Positions 47,371-58,803 of a DNA stretch of 64,000 bases are shown piece after piece. The notes beneath the pieces were generated by a model. The model was not told the origin of the DNA, did no database searches, and worked only from the letters and a program-made list of their open reading frames with translations. Positions within the stretch are counted from its first letter, which is position 1, and every line of letters begins with the position of its first letter. Origin of the DNA: Ascaphus truei (taxonomy: Eukaryota > Chordata > Amphibia > Anura > Ascaphidae); assembly GCA_036426205.1 (NCBI GenBank), contig CM071586.1:10896905-10960904 (forward strand). The letters run 5' to 3'. A program made the translations under genes and the position numbers.

Positions 47371-47622
47371 GGCAATACGATACCGTGGTGAGACGAAATC
47401 AGAGGCAGCACTCCAATGAATAGTCAAAAAATGTACTGTGAGTTACCAATACACCATAACTGACGTTTCGGTACGCAGACGGGACCTTCCGCATCACCTT
47501 GAGAAAGGTCCTGTCTGCGTACCGAAACGTTGGTTATGGTGTCTTGGTAACTCACAATACATTTTTTGACTATTCATTGGAGTGCTGCCTCTGATTTCGT
47601 CTCACCACGGTATCGTATTGCC
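47371..47622. repeat. Foldback repeat, 118-bp arms
   Basis: Arms 47,371-47,488 and 47,505-47,622 are near-perfect inverted copies around a 16-bp centre. Each arm includes CCGAAACG / CGTTTCGG and GGCAGCACTCCAATGAATAG. It can extrude as a long hairpin. Confidence 0.9.
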
Positions 47623-47644
47623 TAAAATATATAAATATATATAG

Positions 47645-47775
47645 CGAGAGAGAACCCGGTCAGGTTTTAAGGATATCCCTGCTTAAGCACAGTGCCTCAA
47701 TCATTCTGACGCAGGGATAGCCTTAAAATCAGACCTGTTCGGGTTCTGGAGAACTGGAGTTGGAAACCACTGATC
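47645..47775. repeat. Small imperfect inverted repeat
   Basis: AACCCGGTCAGGTTTTAAGG near the left end is inverted as CTTAAAATCAGACC...GGGTT at the right. Resembles a short DNA-transposon derivative common in amphibians; target duplication not clear. Confidence 0.45.
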
Positions 47776-48386
47776 TAAATGATAAAAATGAAATCAATAC
47801 TAATACCAATAGTATATAAATGCAAATTCTGATGGCATACAGAAGTCTTTTGCACAACTAAAAATATAAACGCCTTATGCAATACAAACAGGCAAAGTGT
47901 TTATCTAACTTACGTTAAAAATAAGCAAACTATGTAAACGTAGGATTGCAATGTACCCTTGCATCATAAAATGCAGGAATTATCCTTAAAACTTGCATCT
48001 TTCTCTAATGGACATACAGTATAAATTAAATTTCAAGTACAAAAATAGTTGTTAAAATAAAACTAAAAAGACTGAGGTTAACCATGTTCATAGGTAATTT
48101 GTGAAAATAAATCACTCATCCATTGGATCTGAAAACTATGACCCGAAGAAAATACATACTTACCAAAATCCATTTTGATTTGATTTCTGCCCGGTACCTG
48201 TACTTCACTAAAGGAACATTGTAACAGCCAATAACCTAAAACACAAACAATGTATATAATTAAACTTATGAATTACAATTCTTGAAACTATAGAGGTATG
48301 ATTCCATCTTTACACAATCAATTCAGCCCTTTGATCTCTAAATCTTCATCATAACCTTTTACTATAATCAAATGATTTGCTTTATC
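47776..48386. other. AT-rich, nothing recognised
   Basis: No ORF, RNA gene or repeat end identified. Confidence 0.4.
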
Positions 48387-48394
48387 ATTTAGAG

Positions 48395-48610
48395 CTGGGG
48401 TGCGCAAACTTTTCAGTTCATGCTGTCTGCGCTCCCCCCCACCTTACCTGCAGTCATGGTGATGCGTCGCCGAAGAGCCAGATGAGAGCAGGTAAGAGAA
48501 GTTGCAGAGGCCGCACACCTCCACCGGCATTTAATTTAAATGAATTGGGGAAAGTGCTGGGCCTCTGCAACTCCACCTAGAAAATCCCGCACCCTCAGTT
48601 TGCGCATCTG
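48395..48610. mobile_element. hAT-type MITE
   Basis: 216 bp; ends share TGCGCAAACT / AGTTTGCGCA. Perfect 8-bp TSD ATTTAGAG at 48,387-48,394 and 48,611-48,618, the length typical of hAT. Confidence 0.8.
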
Positions 48611-48618
48611 ATTTAGAG

Positions 48619-48900
48619 CAGGTGTCAACCTTTTTTCAGGCATGATAATGGGCACACTTTTTTCGCAGGCCACTGTCCTTCCTTGGGGGCAAGTGAAGAG
48701 TCTGACTTGTGGTATCAGACGGGTGCACCGAGGAGGATGGCGTGAGAGGGCCCCGCAGCTGACAGCCCCACAGTGCACAGAGGCCCTGATGGCCAGAGGA
48801 GGAAACCGGTAGAGCTTTTGCATCCTCGTGTGGCTGATCCCAGAGTAATATCATGTGGGCTATTCCAAATGCTGCCAAAGTGGGCTGCAGGCCATCCTTT
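48619..48900. repeat. Second insertion candidate sharing the hAT TSD
   Basis: Starts CAGGTGTCAACCTTTTTTCAGG, similar to other hAT ends, and is followed by a third ATTTAGAG at 48,901-48,908. Its right end (GGCCATCCTTT) is not an inverted match, so the right side may be truncated or the repeat coincidental. Confidence 0.4.
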
Positions 48901-48908
48901 ATTTAGAG

Positions 48909-50090
48909 TATGCTTCAGTCCTCTCTGTCAGAAAACTGTCACTGTAAGTGGAACTTTCTGCTTTAGCACCTACGTGTTCTGTAATGAACAGGTATTGTGA
49001 GTTGTAATGAAGCCCTAATACTTTATCAGAATTACGTAAAATAACATATCTATAACGATGATTCCACTGCTTGGCAGTTTTATGACAGTCAGGTTCTTTG
49101 ACTTGGATATTAAGACAACATGATTTAGTACAGATATTCTTATTATTACCCATCTCTCAGTTCACCCTAAAACTTGGGAGGGTAACATGCAATTTCCCTC
49201 CCGATTCTAAAAGTTAAAAAAATGACCCTCTAAAAACACATCAGTTAACCCAAAAGACTTTTAATCAGGTCACCCACTAGATCAAAAAGATATGTTTATT
49301 ATCCATGCTGCAAAACAGATTGATCCCAAATTTCAAGCACACCACATTACACATCTTCTCCATCAGCCACTGCAGATACAAACCATCCGCGTGCACAAGG
49401 AAGATGGAAGTTTCAAGAGGACGTGAAACGCGCCGGGGCAACGTTCCATGCTGCACACATGCTGCTGACTGCTTGCTGCTCCTGGACGCTTTCCGCTGCA
49501 GTTTTTTTTGTGTGTGTTCAACGCTACTTATTTTATTCCTACAGCTTTAAACTTTTGGTTGAATCTAATAGTTTGAAATGCTTTGTTCGTTAACAGCCAG
49601 CACTTTCAGCGTTAAAAACGGTTTGAATCAGTTTAGGTTTGAGAGATGCTGCCCAAACATGCCTGACTACTGATTAACCTGCTCATGTCTGAATCTGGAT
49701 TCTCATTTCTTATCTGCAGTGAGTCTCACACAATGGACAGCAGTGCAATGAAAAGATACCGACCCCCAACGACCAAAATGTGAGATTTTGGGTTTGTGGA
49801 GCAGAAAAAAATAAATTTTAATGCAAAAGTCGTGACTTTTATAATTGAGTCCCCATTGAAGTCTGAGATGATGCTCAAAATCGCTAGTGCCAATTCAGTG
49901 AGTTGGCAAATAACGCAATGAAGTCTCACTCCGCAGATTATATTTTTTTACAGTTCACTATTTTACATGTTCAAATCTCACTTATTAGGATGATACCAGA
50001 AGAATGTTATAAACTGCACTGGGTGTCTAAATGCTTTGCATTATTCATGCTATAATCACTTATAGAAAAATTATATTGTGCGACAGAATC
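48909..50090. other. Non-coding, one degenerate hairpin repeat
   Basis: Around 49,405-49,440 the sequence GAGGACGTGAAACGCGCC resembles the hairpin family of 11,629 but lacks a clear outer stem. Nothing else recognised. Confidence 0.35.
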
Positions 50091-50093
50091 TAA

Positions 50094-50373
50094 GGCCGCG
50101 CTTATAGTGCCGGCGACGTCGCCCGAAAACAAATACATTGCAGGCGCGTGCGCTTATAGTGCACGCGACGGCGACAAGCGACGTTGCGAAAACCTGAAGC
50201 CAGCAAAATTTGATTTGTTCAAGGGCCGTCGCGTCATGTGACGGCCCTTGAACAAATCAAATTGCCGGAATCCCGCGACCTGGCAGCCCGGCGAAACATA
50301 ACTTTCGCCGGTGGCAACGGGTGACGTCACCCGCCGTGTCACCGTCGCCAACGACGGCACTATAGGTACGGCC
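50094..50373. mobile_element. Harbinger-type MITE with internal hairpin
   Basis: 280 bp; ends GGCCGCGCTTATAGTGCCG and the inverse of GGCCGTACCTATAGTGCCG; TAA on both sides (50,091-50,093; 50,374-50,376). The centre holds a perfect hairpin built on AAGGGCCGTC / GACGGCCCTT and flanking ATTTGATTTGTTC. Confidence 0.75.
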
Positions 50374-50759
50374 TAATTCTTTCCAAGTTTAGACTGGTTG
50401 TATTATTTCAAAGCAATTTTCAACTGTAGCTGAAGGGTCAGAGTTAAAATGGTGCTTAGCAGCTATTTCACTGAATGGTAGAATTTCAGTTGCTGCATTA
50501 GTTCTGGAAAAATAGTTTCACATTTATTATGAGAACTTAAATTGGAGCAATATAAAGATTACTCAGCTTTTCCACATGACTTCAACAGGTAATCAATGTG
50601 ACAAAATTTCCATCACGGTCAAATATATATATATATATATTTTTATAACTTGTACTTTCTCTGAGCTTTGAAAACCAATAAAGTACAACAGATATCCATT
50701 ACAGGATCGTATGTTTTTTTACATTCCATACACATGATAACTGAGTACAGTGTATGAAC

Positions 50760-52128
50760 ACTCCTAGCTGCAAGATTGATCAATACTTCTCTTAAAGTGT
50801 CTTTGTGCGCCTCCCATAGCGAGGAGTGGGAAGTTACTGATCCTACATTTAATTTAAAGTATTGGTCTATTTCCTCTGCTATTTTTTGGGCCAGTTCCGA
50901 GACTCTTAATAAGGACACATTTAGCTTCCAGTTTGCTCCCGGCTTTTCTAGGCTTAATTGGGTACACCTCAGCTCTATAGGTGCGTGATCCGACCACGAA
51001 ATATCGTGGATTCCCGCGTGGGAGATCTTTGGAACCAGTCTGCTCGATACAAAGAAGTAGTCGATTCTACTGTATGAAGAGTGCGTATGTGAATAGAATG
51101 TATAATCCCTGTCTAATACGTGTAGTTGCCTCCATATATCTATTAAATTGTTGTTTTTCAGTGCCGCTTTTAGTGTATTTGGGGCCTCTCTGTCGGATTT
51201 TCGCAGGGGGCCTGATCTATCAATTTTCGGATCAAGGACTGAGTTAAATTTATTGCCACAATTGCCCTACTACAATTATTGGACCCTTCACTATTCTGTG
51301 TAATTTACTGCTACAATTGCCCTGCTACAATTATTGGACCCTTCACTATTCTGTGTAATTTGCTAAAGACCATTGTGAAAAAGGAGGGGTTGCGATCACA
51401 TGGAGCGTAAATTGACGCCAGTGTAAGCGGTTGGCCATTGATTGTGCCTTGTAGGATCAGATATCTCCCCTCCTTATCTTTGACCATGGAATCTAACTTA
51501 AATGGGCATCTGTTAAAGATGATCGCCACACCTTTCTTTTTCTTGGCGGATGAAGCTAAATAGTATTGTCTGAAGTGTTTGTCTAGAAATTTTGGGGGAC
51601 TGCTAATGCTGAAGTACGTTTCCTGCAATAACACTATGTCAGCGTGTCGCCTCTGGTAATCTGTAAACGCCAATCTTCTTTTTCTTGGACAGTTTAGTTC
51701 CTTCACATTGTGAGATAGCAGTGTCAACCCCATTGAAAATTGGATGGATATTCACATAAATCCATAGCGGAGTATAAAATGTGTATAGATTCAAAATTTA
51801 CCTTCCAGCTGTCTTTACAGGTAGCAGGTGTTTTGCGTTTGGATCTCCTGGCTGTGGACGGACTCCTCGACCATCCTTGGGAAAGGGTAAAGGGAAGGGA
51901 AAATGGGTAGGAAAAAAAACAACTTGGGAGATTCTCTTGAGGCCTTAGACCCCTTCGAATCTCTTGCCTCTGGGGATTGTCTGGGAATCCGGACTCCACT
52001 GCCGTGTGTCCTCCTGGCCGTACATTCTCGGCCCCCAGCATCCCCAAGGTCTTTATTGATTGGCCTGGATATCTCCAGGTCAATCCTTGATGGCCGCATA
52101 GCGAGGACCGTGGGTGAGATACTCCCAT
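50760..52128 (-). pseudogene. L1/Tx1-type LINE, endonuclease part of ORF2
   Basis: Minus strand: ORF2 begins near 51,733 with LLSHNVKELN, then ADIVLLQETYF, LASIYAPCD (endonuclease N-half). After a duplicated ~54-bp segment (51,249-51,358) it resumes with RIDYFFVSSRLVPKISHAG and WSDHAPIELRCTQLS, the catalytic C-half. Homology fades past ~50,770, before the RT. 51,734-52,128 likely holds the ORF1-ORF2 spacer. 5' and 3' ends not seen. The duplication disrupts the frame, so it is dead. Confidence 0.85.
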
Positions 52129-52490
52129 CCCACGGCGTGGCTTATTTTATAACTCATAAACACATCAATTTAACGTTTAGTAACACACTGGACTGTATGC
52201 AAGCATATCCCATTGTACTTCAAAGCTTTTTCTGATATCTCTCCTTACACCTCTCAGTACTGGTTATAATCCATGCTGTCTTTACCCCCACATCCTCCCC
52301 ATCCCGTTTATCCTGTCAATCAAATGGACAACACACTGTTATACTTGCCCAAGTATATCTATTCGCTATCTACCCCATGTACCCTCCTTTTCCCTGCCCA
52401 CCAATTTATGCGTATGTGGTATGTCACCTGCATATTTACTCCTATCCTCTATAGCCAGGTAAATCAGGGGCACTAAGAGAGCATGTAGGG

Positions 52491-53093
52491 CAAGCATGTC
52501 AAACTCAAAGGCTAACACGGGCCAAATAAACAAGGTTTAAGTTTAGTAGGGCCGCAAAAAAACAAAAACTTACATTTTCATAGAAACGTAGGTTTTTTTC
52601 GAAAAAGTACAGTATATATAAAAAAAAAAGAACGATAAAATTAATGTTTTCTTCCTGACACTTGGCATCTCTGACTCTCTAACTCTCTCTCTCTCTGACT
52701 TTCTCTCTCTCTCTCTCTCTCTGACTCTCTCGCTCACTCTCTCAGACACACTCTCTCACACACGGGAAATCGGAACGGGGAGGAAATCGGAGCAGGAGGG
52801 CAAGGGGGAAGCAAGGCAGGCATGGAGCAGTAGTCACCTGACTTGCTCCATGCAGCAAGAAGAGGCAGGCAGCAGGAAGAGGCGGGCCTCACTATGCAAG
52901 CTCGGATAGAGCTTGCTCCGGGCCAAAAAAAAATTCTGTCAGCGTGCCAATACGCGCCAGCCAATCGGGAGAGGGGGGAGATTTTTTTTTTTCCTTTGTA
53001 GAAAGCGCGCGCAGCGCGAGTTAAATATTGGCGAGCTGGGCCGCAAATATGTTTGTTGTGGGCCGCATGCGGCCCGCGAGTTTGACATGCTTG
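52491..53093. mobile_element. hAT-type non-autonomous element
   Basis: 603 bp with perfect 16-bp ends CAAGCATGTCAAACTC / GAGTTTGACATGCTTG and near-perfect 8-bp TSD (ATGTAGGG, GTGTAGGG). Contains a (CT)n run at 52,670-52,745. No transposase. Confidence 0.85.
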
Positions 53094-53101
53094 GTGTAGG
53101 G

Positions 53102-54342
53102 GCTCTAAGGAGAGAGAAAAGACAGGTGCATGCTTGCTTCCTTATGCAGAAGAGTACTGTTTTTACGCCTATGACCTCTGATAGCCTGCGACATCCGAAA
53201 ACTTTCAACTTGTATGTAACCAACTTGTATGTAACCATGTAACCATTATTAAAGAACAAATATTCCCCTCAACTCAATGCAACCCTAGGACCCCTCCAAC
53301 CGAAGGGAGGAACGAAAACATCTTGTATCAATCAGTACAACACAGATTTCATGAATGCTTCAGTGGAAGCTGGCCCCCTCAACCTTCTGGGTAACCTTGC
53401 CCGTCCCTTCCCTTCCGAGGGCCATCTGGTGCCCTGGTGCAGTTCCAGGTCCTCTGCATTCTCTGGAGGGGGCCACAGTCTTTGGATCCACCTTGTCATA
53501 CTCTGAACCTTAATCTGCTCCGGTCCCAGCAGGCATATTTAAAGTGTCTGACCTCTTGTATGCCCCTCTATGCGATCTTGTAGCCCTCCTCCCCAGTGTG
53601 TTGAATGCTCGTGTAATGTACCCCATTAAACAGCTACTACTAAGCCCCTCTGCAGATCTAGTCTCCTCAGTGTTCCCCAAATCAGTCTTTATTATAATTT
53701 GGTGGGGCCATGCCGTGTAAGGGTGGGGGGAGGGGGCGATCCTCCTTACCAGCTGTGTTTGGGGGGCTTTGTGCAGGTCTAACTTGCCTGCAGCTGCTCG
53801 TCTGCTGCACTGTCCGATGTGGAGAATCCAAGATGGCCGCCGCCTCTGTCTGTAACTGTGAACTGTGAACTGTCTGAATCAAACAAACTTTATTGATTTC
53901 ACTAGTGAACAAACGAACACAACTGTGGTAATGCCCTTTTAAGCCTTAAAGCTGCAGTTCAGTCAATATCCTGCATGTGTGGGTTTTTTAATAAATCAGT
54001 TCTGTACTGTGAGAAAATACTTGTAGCATTTTCTTTTTTTTTTTTTAAAACAACTTTGAAAGACAATTTTTAATGTATTCTAATGTAACGAGCATTTTTG
54101 TTTCTATAGCAACCCTTTAGAAATGCACAACCCCTTCCTTTTCTGTAACAGGCTCTGGCACACCTCTTTGTGAGTCCTGCCTCCTCCACAGCCGTGCATG
54201 AGTATGAGCACAAATGTACAGTATCAGTCATTGCCTGGTCACATGATCTTCCCCACAGAACTGACAGAGCAACAGAAGAGAGTAGCTCAGAATGAATTAA
54301 TTAAACCTTATTCCATTGCACGTGTGTAGTTAATGTTAAATA
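53102..54342. other. No gene recognised
   Basis: Mixed-composition DNA; a G-rich patch (GTGGGGGGAGGGGG) at 53,725-53,740; no coding exon or complete repeat identified. Confidence 0.4.
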
Positions 54343-54346
54343 TTAA

Positions 54347-55139
54347 TGTAGCGGTCATGTAAAATGGCTACAGTCATCTCTCCTGCTGACAGTAAGGCCT
54401 GGTAAGTTGTGGGCATGCCAGCAGTAATTATGGAGGTTTGCCCTCACACCCTGGTGAGGTGCCCTGTGTATGGATGGGAGTGGTCACAGGCTCTGACTCC
54501 ATGGTTAGTGATGTCAGAGGTGTGTCAGCTTCCAGAGTGTACATAAGGCACAGCACTGTGTCTAAGAGTTAGTTCTGAGTTCTGCAGGGTTCTGAGTAGT
54601 ATGCCAGAGTTCTGAGAAGAGTTATGTTATAGTAGCTGAGTAAGAAGACTGTGTCCAGGGACCTGGCACAGGGTAAAGACATCCCGGCTGGGATAGGGAA
54701 TCCCTATTAAAGGAGAATTACACCTTTCAAAGGGAAGCACTGAATAATTATGAGTGGCTAGAGAAACTACTGCGAGGGGCAGCTAGCCCACCTCAAGCAA
54801 TAAAGATGCTCTTAATTACAAACCCTCTCATGTACATGTGTGGAGTGAGTGTACAGAGAGGAGCACCACAGAGGAGTTCCTCGCCAGGACCATCCCCAAG
54901 TGACCGAAGGGACCCTGATGAGGTGGAGGCGCTGCACTGGAACTAGGTAGGACTCAGCACACTACCTCAGCTTTCTATCTGGACGGGTCCTCCCCATACA
55001 CCATCATGTGGGAGACTCAGGAGTCCTGTTGCCAACAGGTGCACCACCAGACACTATCACACTGTAATGGGGACCGGTTAGACCACAGGGGCCAATGTGA
55101 GATTGGGGGGGGTCAGACCGGTGCACAAAAACCGTTACA
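54347..55139 (+). repeat. 5' LTR of the third zinc-ribbon element
   Basis: 793 bp; AATAAA at 54,799-54,804. Shares with the array LTRs the motifs GTAAGGCCTGGTAAGT-like and AATTATGGAGGTTTGCCCTC-like at matching positions, so the subfamilies are related. Confidence 0.85.
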
Positions 55140-55654
55140 TTTGGAGGCGCTGCTGAGAGCAGATCTGTCAACAGGACAGGCTCTAGCTAGGCACACTGGG
55201 AAACAGGGAGAGCATCTGCTGCCACTCTGTGCTGCGTAGGGACGGACCTAGGGGTGGTCAGGGGCTGACAGGACCTAGGGGCCCTGAAAGGAGTGAGGGG
55301 TTGAGCCGGGCTGTAGATGACCAGATCACTTTGAGGTAGTGCTAGTTGGTAGGGACGCCAGAAGGGATAGCTGTTAACGTGGTCAGGAATCCTGGAGAGT
55401 GTCTGAGCTAGGCTGACCAAGAGAGGTAGACGCCACAAGTAATGCATGGCAGAGCCAGAGTACTCTAGCCCATTCCAGACACTTACCATAGGGAGCACAG
55501 ACTGGGAGGAAGGAGTTACAGCAGACACTGAGAGAGTGAGCCTAGCCTGAGGTAGTGCAACATGAGTCCAGCCTAGATCAGGTACACATGTGGTGGTGCA
55601 TCTGAGCAATCTTTATTGTACTGGTGTGGTGGCTGCCCCGCAGAGCGGAGCCCC

Positions 55655-58606
55655 ATGTACGATAATTGGTACGAGAGCGTGACAACCCAAGGAATGGAGG
55701 ATCCGCGTGGTGCGGAGAGCCCAAAATGGCGGTCAGAGGCTGATGGGGAAGGCACCCGTGGCGTGCGCCCCACTGAAGAGCAAACTGTCGCCGAGCTGTC
55801 TCTAACTAATCTGCTCTGGAGTGGAGCGAAGGCTGTGGCTGCCCCGTTTTTGTCCTGTCTGGGACACCGAGGTGCCACCCTTGAAGAGTGTGAGGACATT
55901 GTGATAACTGGGGGGGAACCCAGCGAGGAAAGCAAACAAACTGACATTTCGGGCTTAAAAGCTATCCAAAATGGCGGTTCCCGCTTGCTAGGGAGACCGC
56001 GTGGGCCAGTCGCAGAGAAATTGGCTGATTCAGGACTTGCAAAAAGCTGGCCGGGAATGGCGCGAACAGCAGAGCCCCGTCCTGATGGGTATGGCGCGAA
56101 AGCTATGGCTGCGCCTTCATGGACAGTGACTCACTCGGCCCCTGTGCTGAGTCAATCGCTTAGTCTATGGGACCCTCCCCTGATTTCCACCAGGAGGAGT
56201 GACTTTCAACTATGGCCTGTGGGAATGCACCCACTGGGCCCAGGGACTGATATCCAGACGGCGCCACTACAAGAAGTAGTTCCGGCCGCGGAGGTAACGT
56301 GCAAAAAGGAGGGATATTTTGCACGAAAAGCAGCTGCCAGGAGAAGGCGGGAGCTAGCCGCGGGCAAAGAATCCCACTCTGATGAGGAAATTGGCGCGAA
56401 AACGCAGACCGCGCCCACCAGGACTGAGAAAGGCGCGGCCTTAATTAAGGGGCATGCTATTCCCCTGTGGGACCCGCCCATAATTGCAACCCCTGGGGGC
56501 GGGTTCCAGCTATGCCAGCGGAAGGAGGAGCCGAAGCAGGAAGTGGCTGGCCCAGAAGCTTCTACCAGTCAGTTGCGAGGAACCACTGACCTGGAAAGAC
56601 CTATACAGAAAGTGGTCCCTACTAAAAGAATGGCCTGCTCCTCCACTGTGGGCACTATGGTCTCCACCCAGCCCTACTCAGTACCCGGCGGGGTACTGGT
56701 AGTCAGGGTGGCCAACACCGAGACGGTGGTCGGGCTCTGCCTTCAATGCGGGCTGCCCGGAGGCATGGTCAATACAGCGGCACGTTGCCCACAATGCGGG
56801 ACATTATACTTATGGCCAATGCCGACGTTCATTCCGATCCAATCTGCTGACCCCCCGGGGGATACGGCTAGGCGCTCCGCCGAGTCCCCTGGTGCACTGT
56901 GGATCAGTCGTGCGAGTCCCGGAGAAAGGGGACTGGAGTCGATTAAATCGGCTGGGTCAGCAGCAACCGAGACGGTCGGGTCACCCCCTGACCGCACTGA
57001 AAAAAGACTATCGCCCCGATCGGTGACCCCTAAGCCGGGGAAGGGAGACTACTCGGATGAGGATCTCCGCGAGCTAGCGGAGGTGAAATCGAGGCCCAGG
57101 ACAGAACCGGGGAGGACGACACCCCGTGGCGTGAGTAGCAGCCTGGAAAGCAGGGCGTCCCCCGCAGATCGGCGAGCCGAGAGACGGAGTCCCTCCGCCA
57201 CAGGATATGGCGGCGACGGGCGAGAGACGCCTACACCCCTGCGGAATGGTAAGAGCAAGCCACTTACTTACCTTGCTCCGGTAGACGGTGTAGCGGAAAC
57301 AAGGCCGTGCCAGGCCCAAGACGCACGTGCGGAGAAGATACCACTTCCGGTGGAGACGACGGCGGAGCTTCCGGATGTCGTCATCGAGGAAGAGATCCCG
57401 CATGGGGGTCCCACCCAAGATGGCAGAGCTTCCGGTTCCGGAGAGGACATCATTTCCGGTGGCGACGGCGGAACAGACGGGAAGGATGCAGCGACGCTTC
57501 GGCGATTGGGTGAAGGTCCCTGATCACCTCAAGGGCCCAAGAGCTGGATGGGCGAACCGCAGACGGATGAGGGTGAGCTATCCTCCTTGGATCAGTCCAT
57601 GGACAGCCGGGAACGGGTCATAGCCCCGTGGCGTATTCCCTCTTGCCCTTACGCCCAACCCCACGCCCTAGGTAAAATCCCTGCCCCCATCACCTGTTCC
57701 ACGGGGTCCCCGCCTAGCCTGGAACTTGTGGACATACCTTTGGGGGGGGAGGAGAGAAGGACTGGGGAAAAACAACGCAGTTGCGCTACGGAGGGCATTT
57801 CTCGGGGAGGGGGAGAATTAGGTAAGGCCGCGGTAGGCCGGTGGTTGCCTCCTGCGACCAGCAAAACCGAGGACAAGGCCCTGGGATCATCACGGTGGTC
57901 CGTACCACGGTCGGCACGGACATCGGGGGTATTTTCGTGGGGGGATGCGGAAGAGAGTGACTCAGGGGATTCGCACAGGTTCAAAGAACACCGTTGGTGG
58001 GCCCCACTCTTTGAAGGTTATGTAGCCTGGATGGACCGTACGCGGTTTCTCATCCGTAGGGAGGAGGTAGTAGATTTTTGGTGGGCCGAAGGAGAATTCA
58101 CCCCTGAACAGCGAGATAGGGAGCTGCAGGAACGGTGGTTTAAGATTGAGCACAGGGAGATAGAGCCCATGGGTCCCGAGACACTGTCCGATCCTGTGGA
58201 TCCTGACGAACCCCTATCATGGGTGCTACCTGGTAGGGCAGGTAGGGCTGACCTGACTAGGATCAGTAGAGCGGAATGGGCAATAATGGCTCGATATAAG
58301 TCTTCCCACGGGTTGGAGTACCCTTATGTCCCTGAACCCCTCATGGAGGAGATAGAAGAGAACAGAGAAAGGTGGCTTAGGGAAACCATCGAGATGTACC
58401 TGGTCAGTAAAGGGAATGAAGTTACTGGAAGGAGGGCAGAGGACAGAATAGATCACCTGATGCGAGTGTGGAGTATAGGGAGGAATATACACAAACACAG
58501 GGTGACCTATAGGCCCGAGAGGGGACTGCCTAGGCACTATCATGTCACGGTCCTGGACATGGGTGGAAGAGAGGTTAGAAAACCTGACCCGAGTCACTAT
58601 TATTAG
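55655..58606 (+). pseudogene. Zinc-ribbon LTR-element protein, best copy
   Basis: 983 codons in one frame with one in-frame TGA (57,521-57,523). I chose the ATG at 55,655 because the same Met is conserved at 9,856; the frame is open to 55,577 but has no earlier ATG. Order: N-terminal region with two related blocks (LWDPPLISTRRSDFQL and LWDPPIIATPGGGFQL); zinc ribbon CLQC...CPQCGTLYLWPM at about residues 364-390; a charged linker; and the C-terminal module (WWAPLFEGYVAW, DEPLSWVLPG, SHGLEYPYVPEPLM, EENRERWL, LMRVWSIGR). I recognise no enzyme. A TGA read-through product is possible but the stop is not at the same place in the array copy, so mutation is likelier. Confidence 0.75.
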
Positions 58607-58790
58607 AGGGTACTAAGGCACAATGCGGGCTCGTGGCTGCTGGTCGGGGCGGGCTTGGCGAGATGTCATTGTGGCCATTTTTCTGTTATATTGTGTAACC
58701 TGTGTGATGTTAACAATTATGTGTTATGTGTTACAGTGCTTCCTGGAAGAAGGTATTTAAATTTAGGTCCCAGCGAGGCCGATGGGATTC

Positions 58791-58803
58791 ACCAGGGGGA
58801 GAA
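58791..58803 (+). other. Polypurine tract of the zinc-ribbon element
   Basis: ACCAGGGGGAGAA lies immediately before the TGTAGCGG start of the 3' LTR. The array copies have the same ACCAGGGG-type run before their LTRs. Confidence 0.7.

Noticed and set aside
52491..53093. Coding frames over both strands of the hAT element
   Set aside because: No transposase motifs; frames fall in the TIR and CT-microsatellite sequence.
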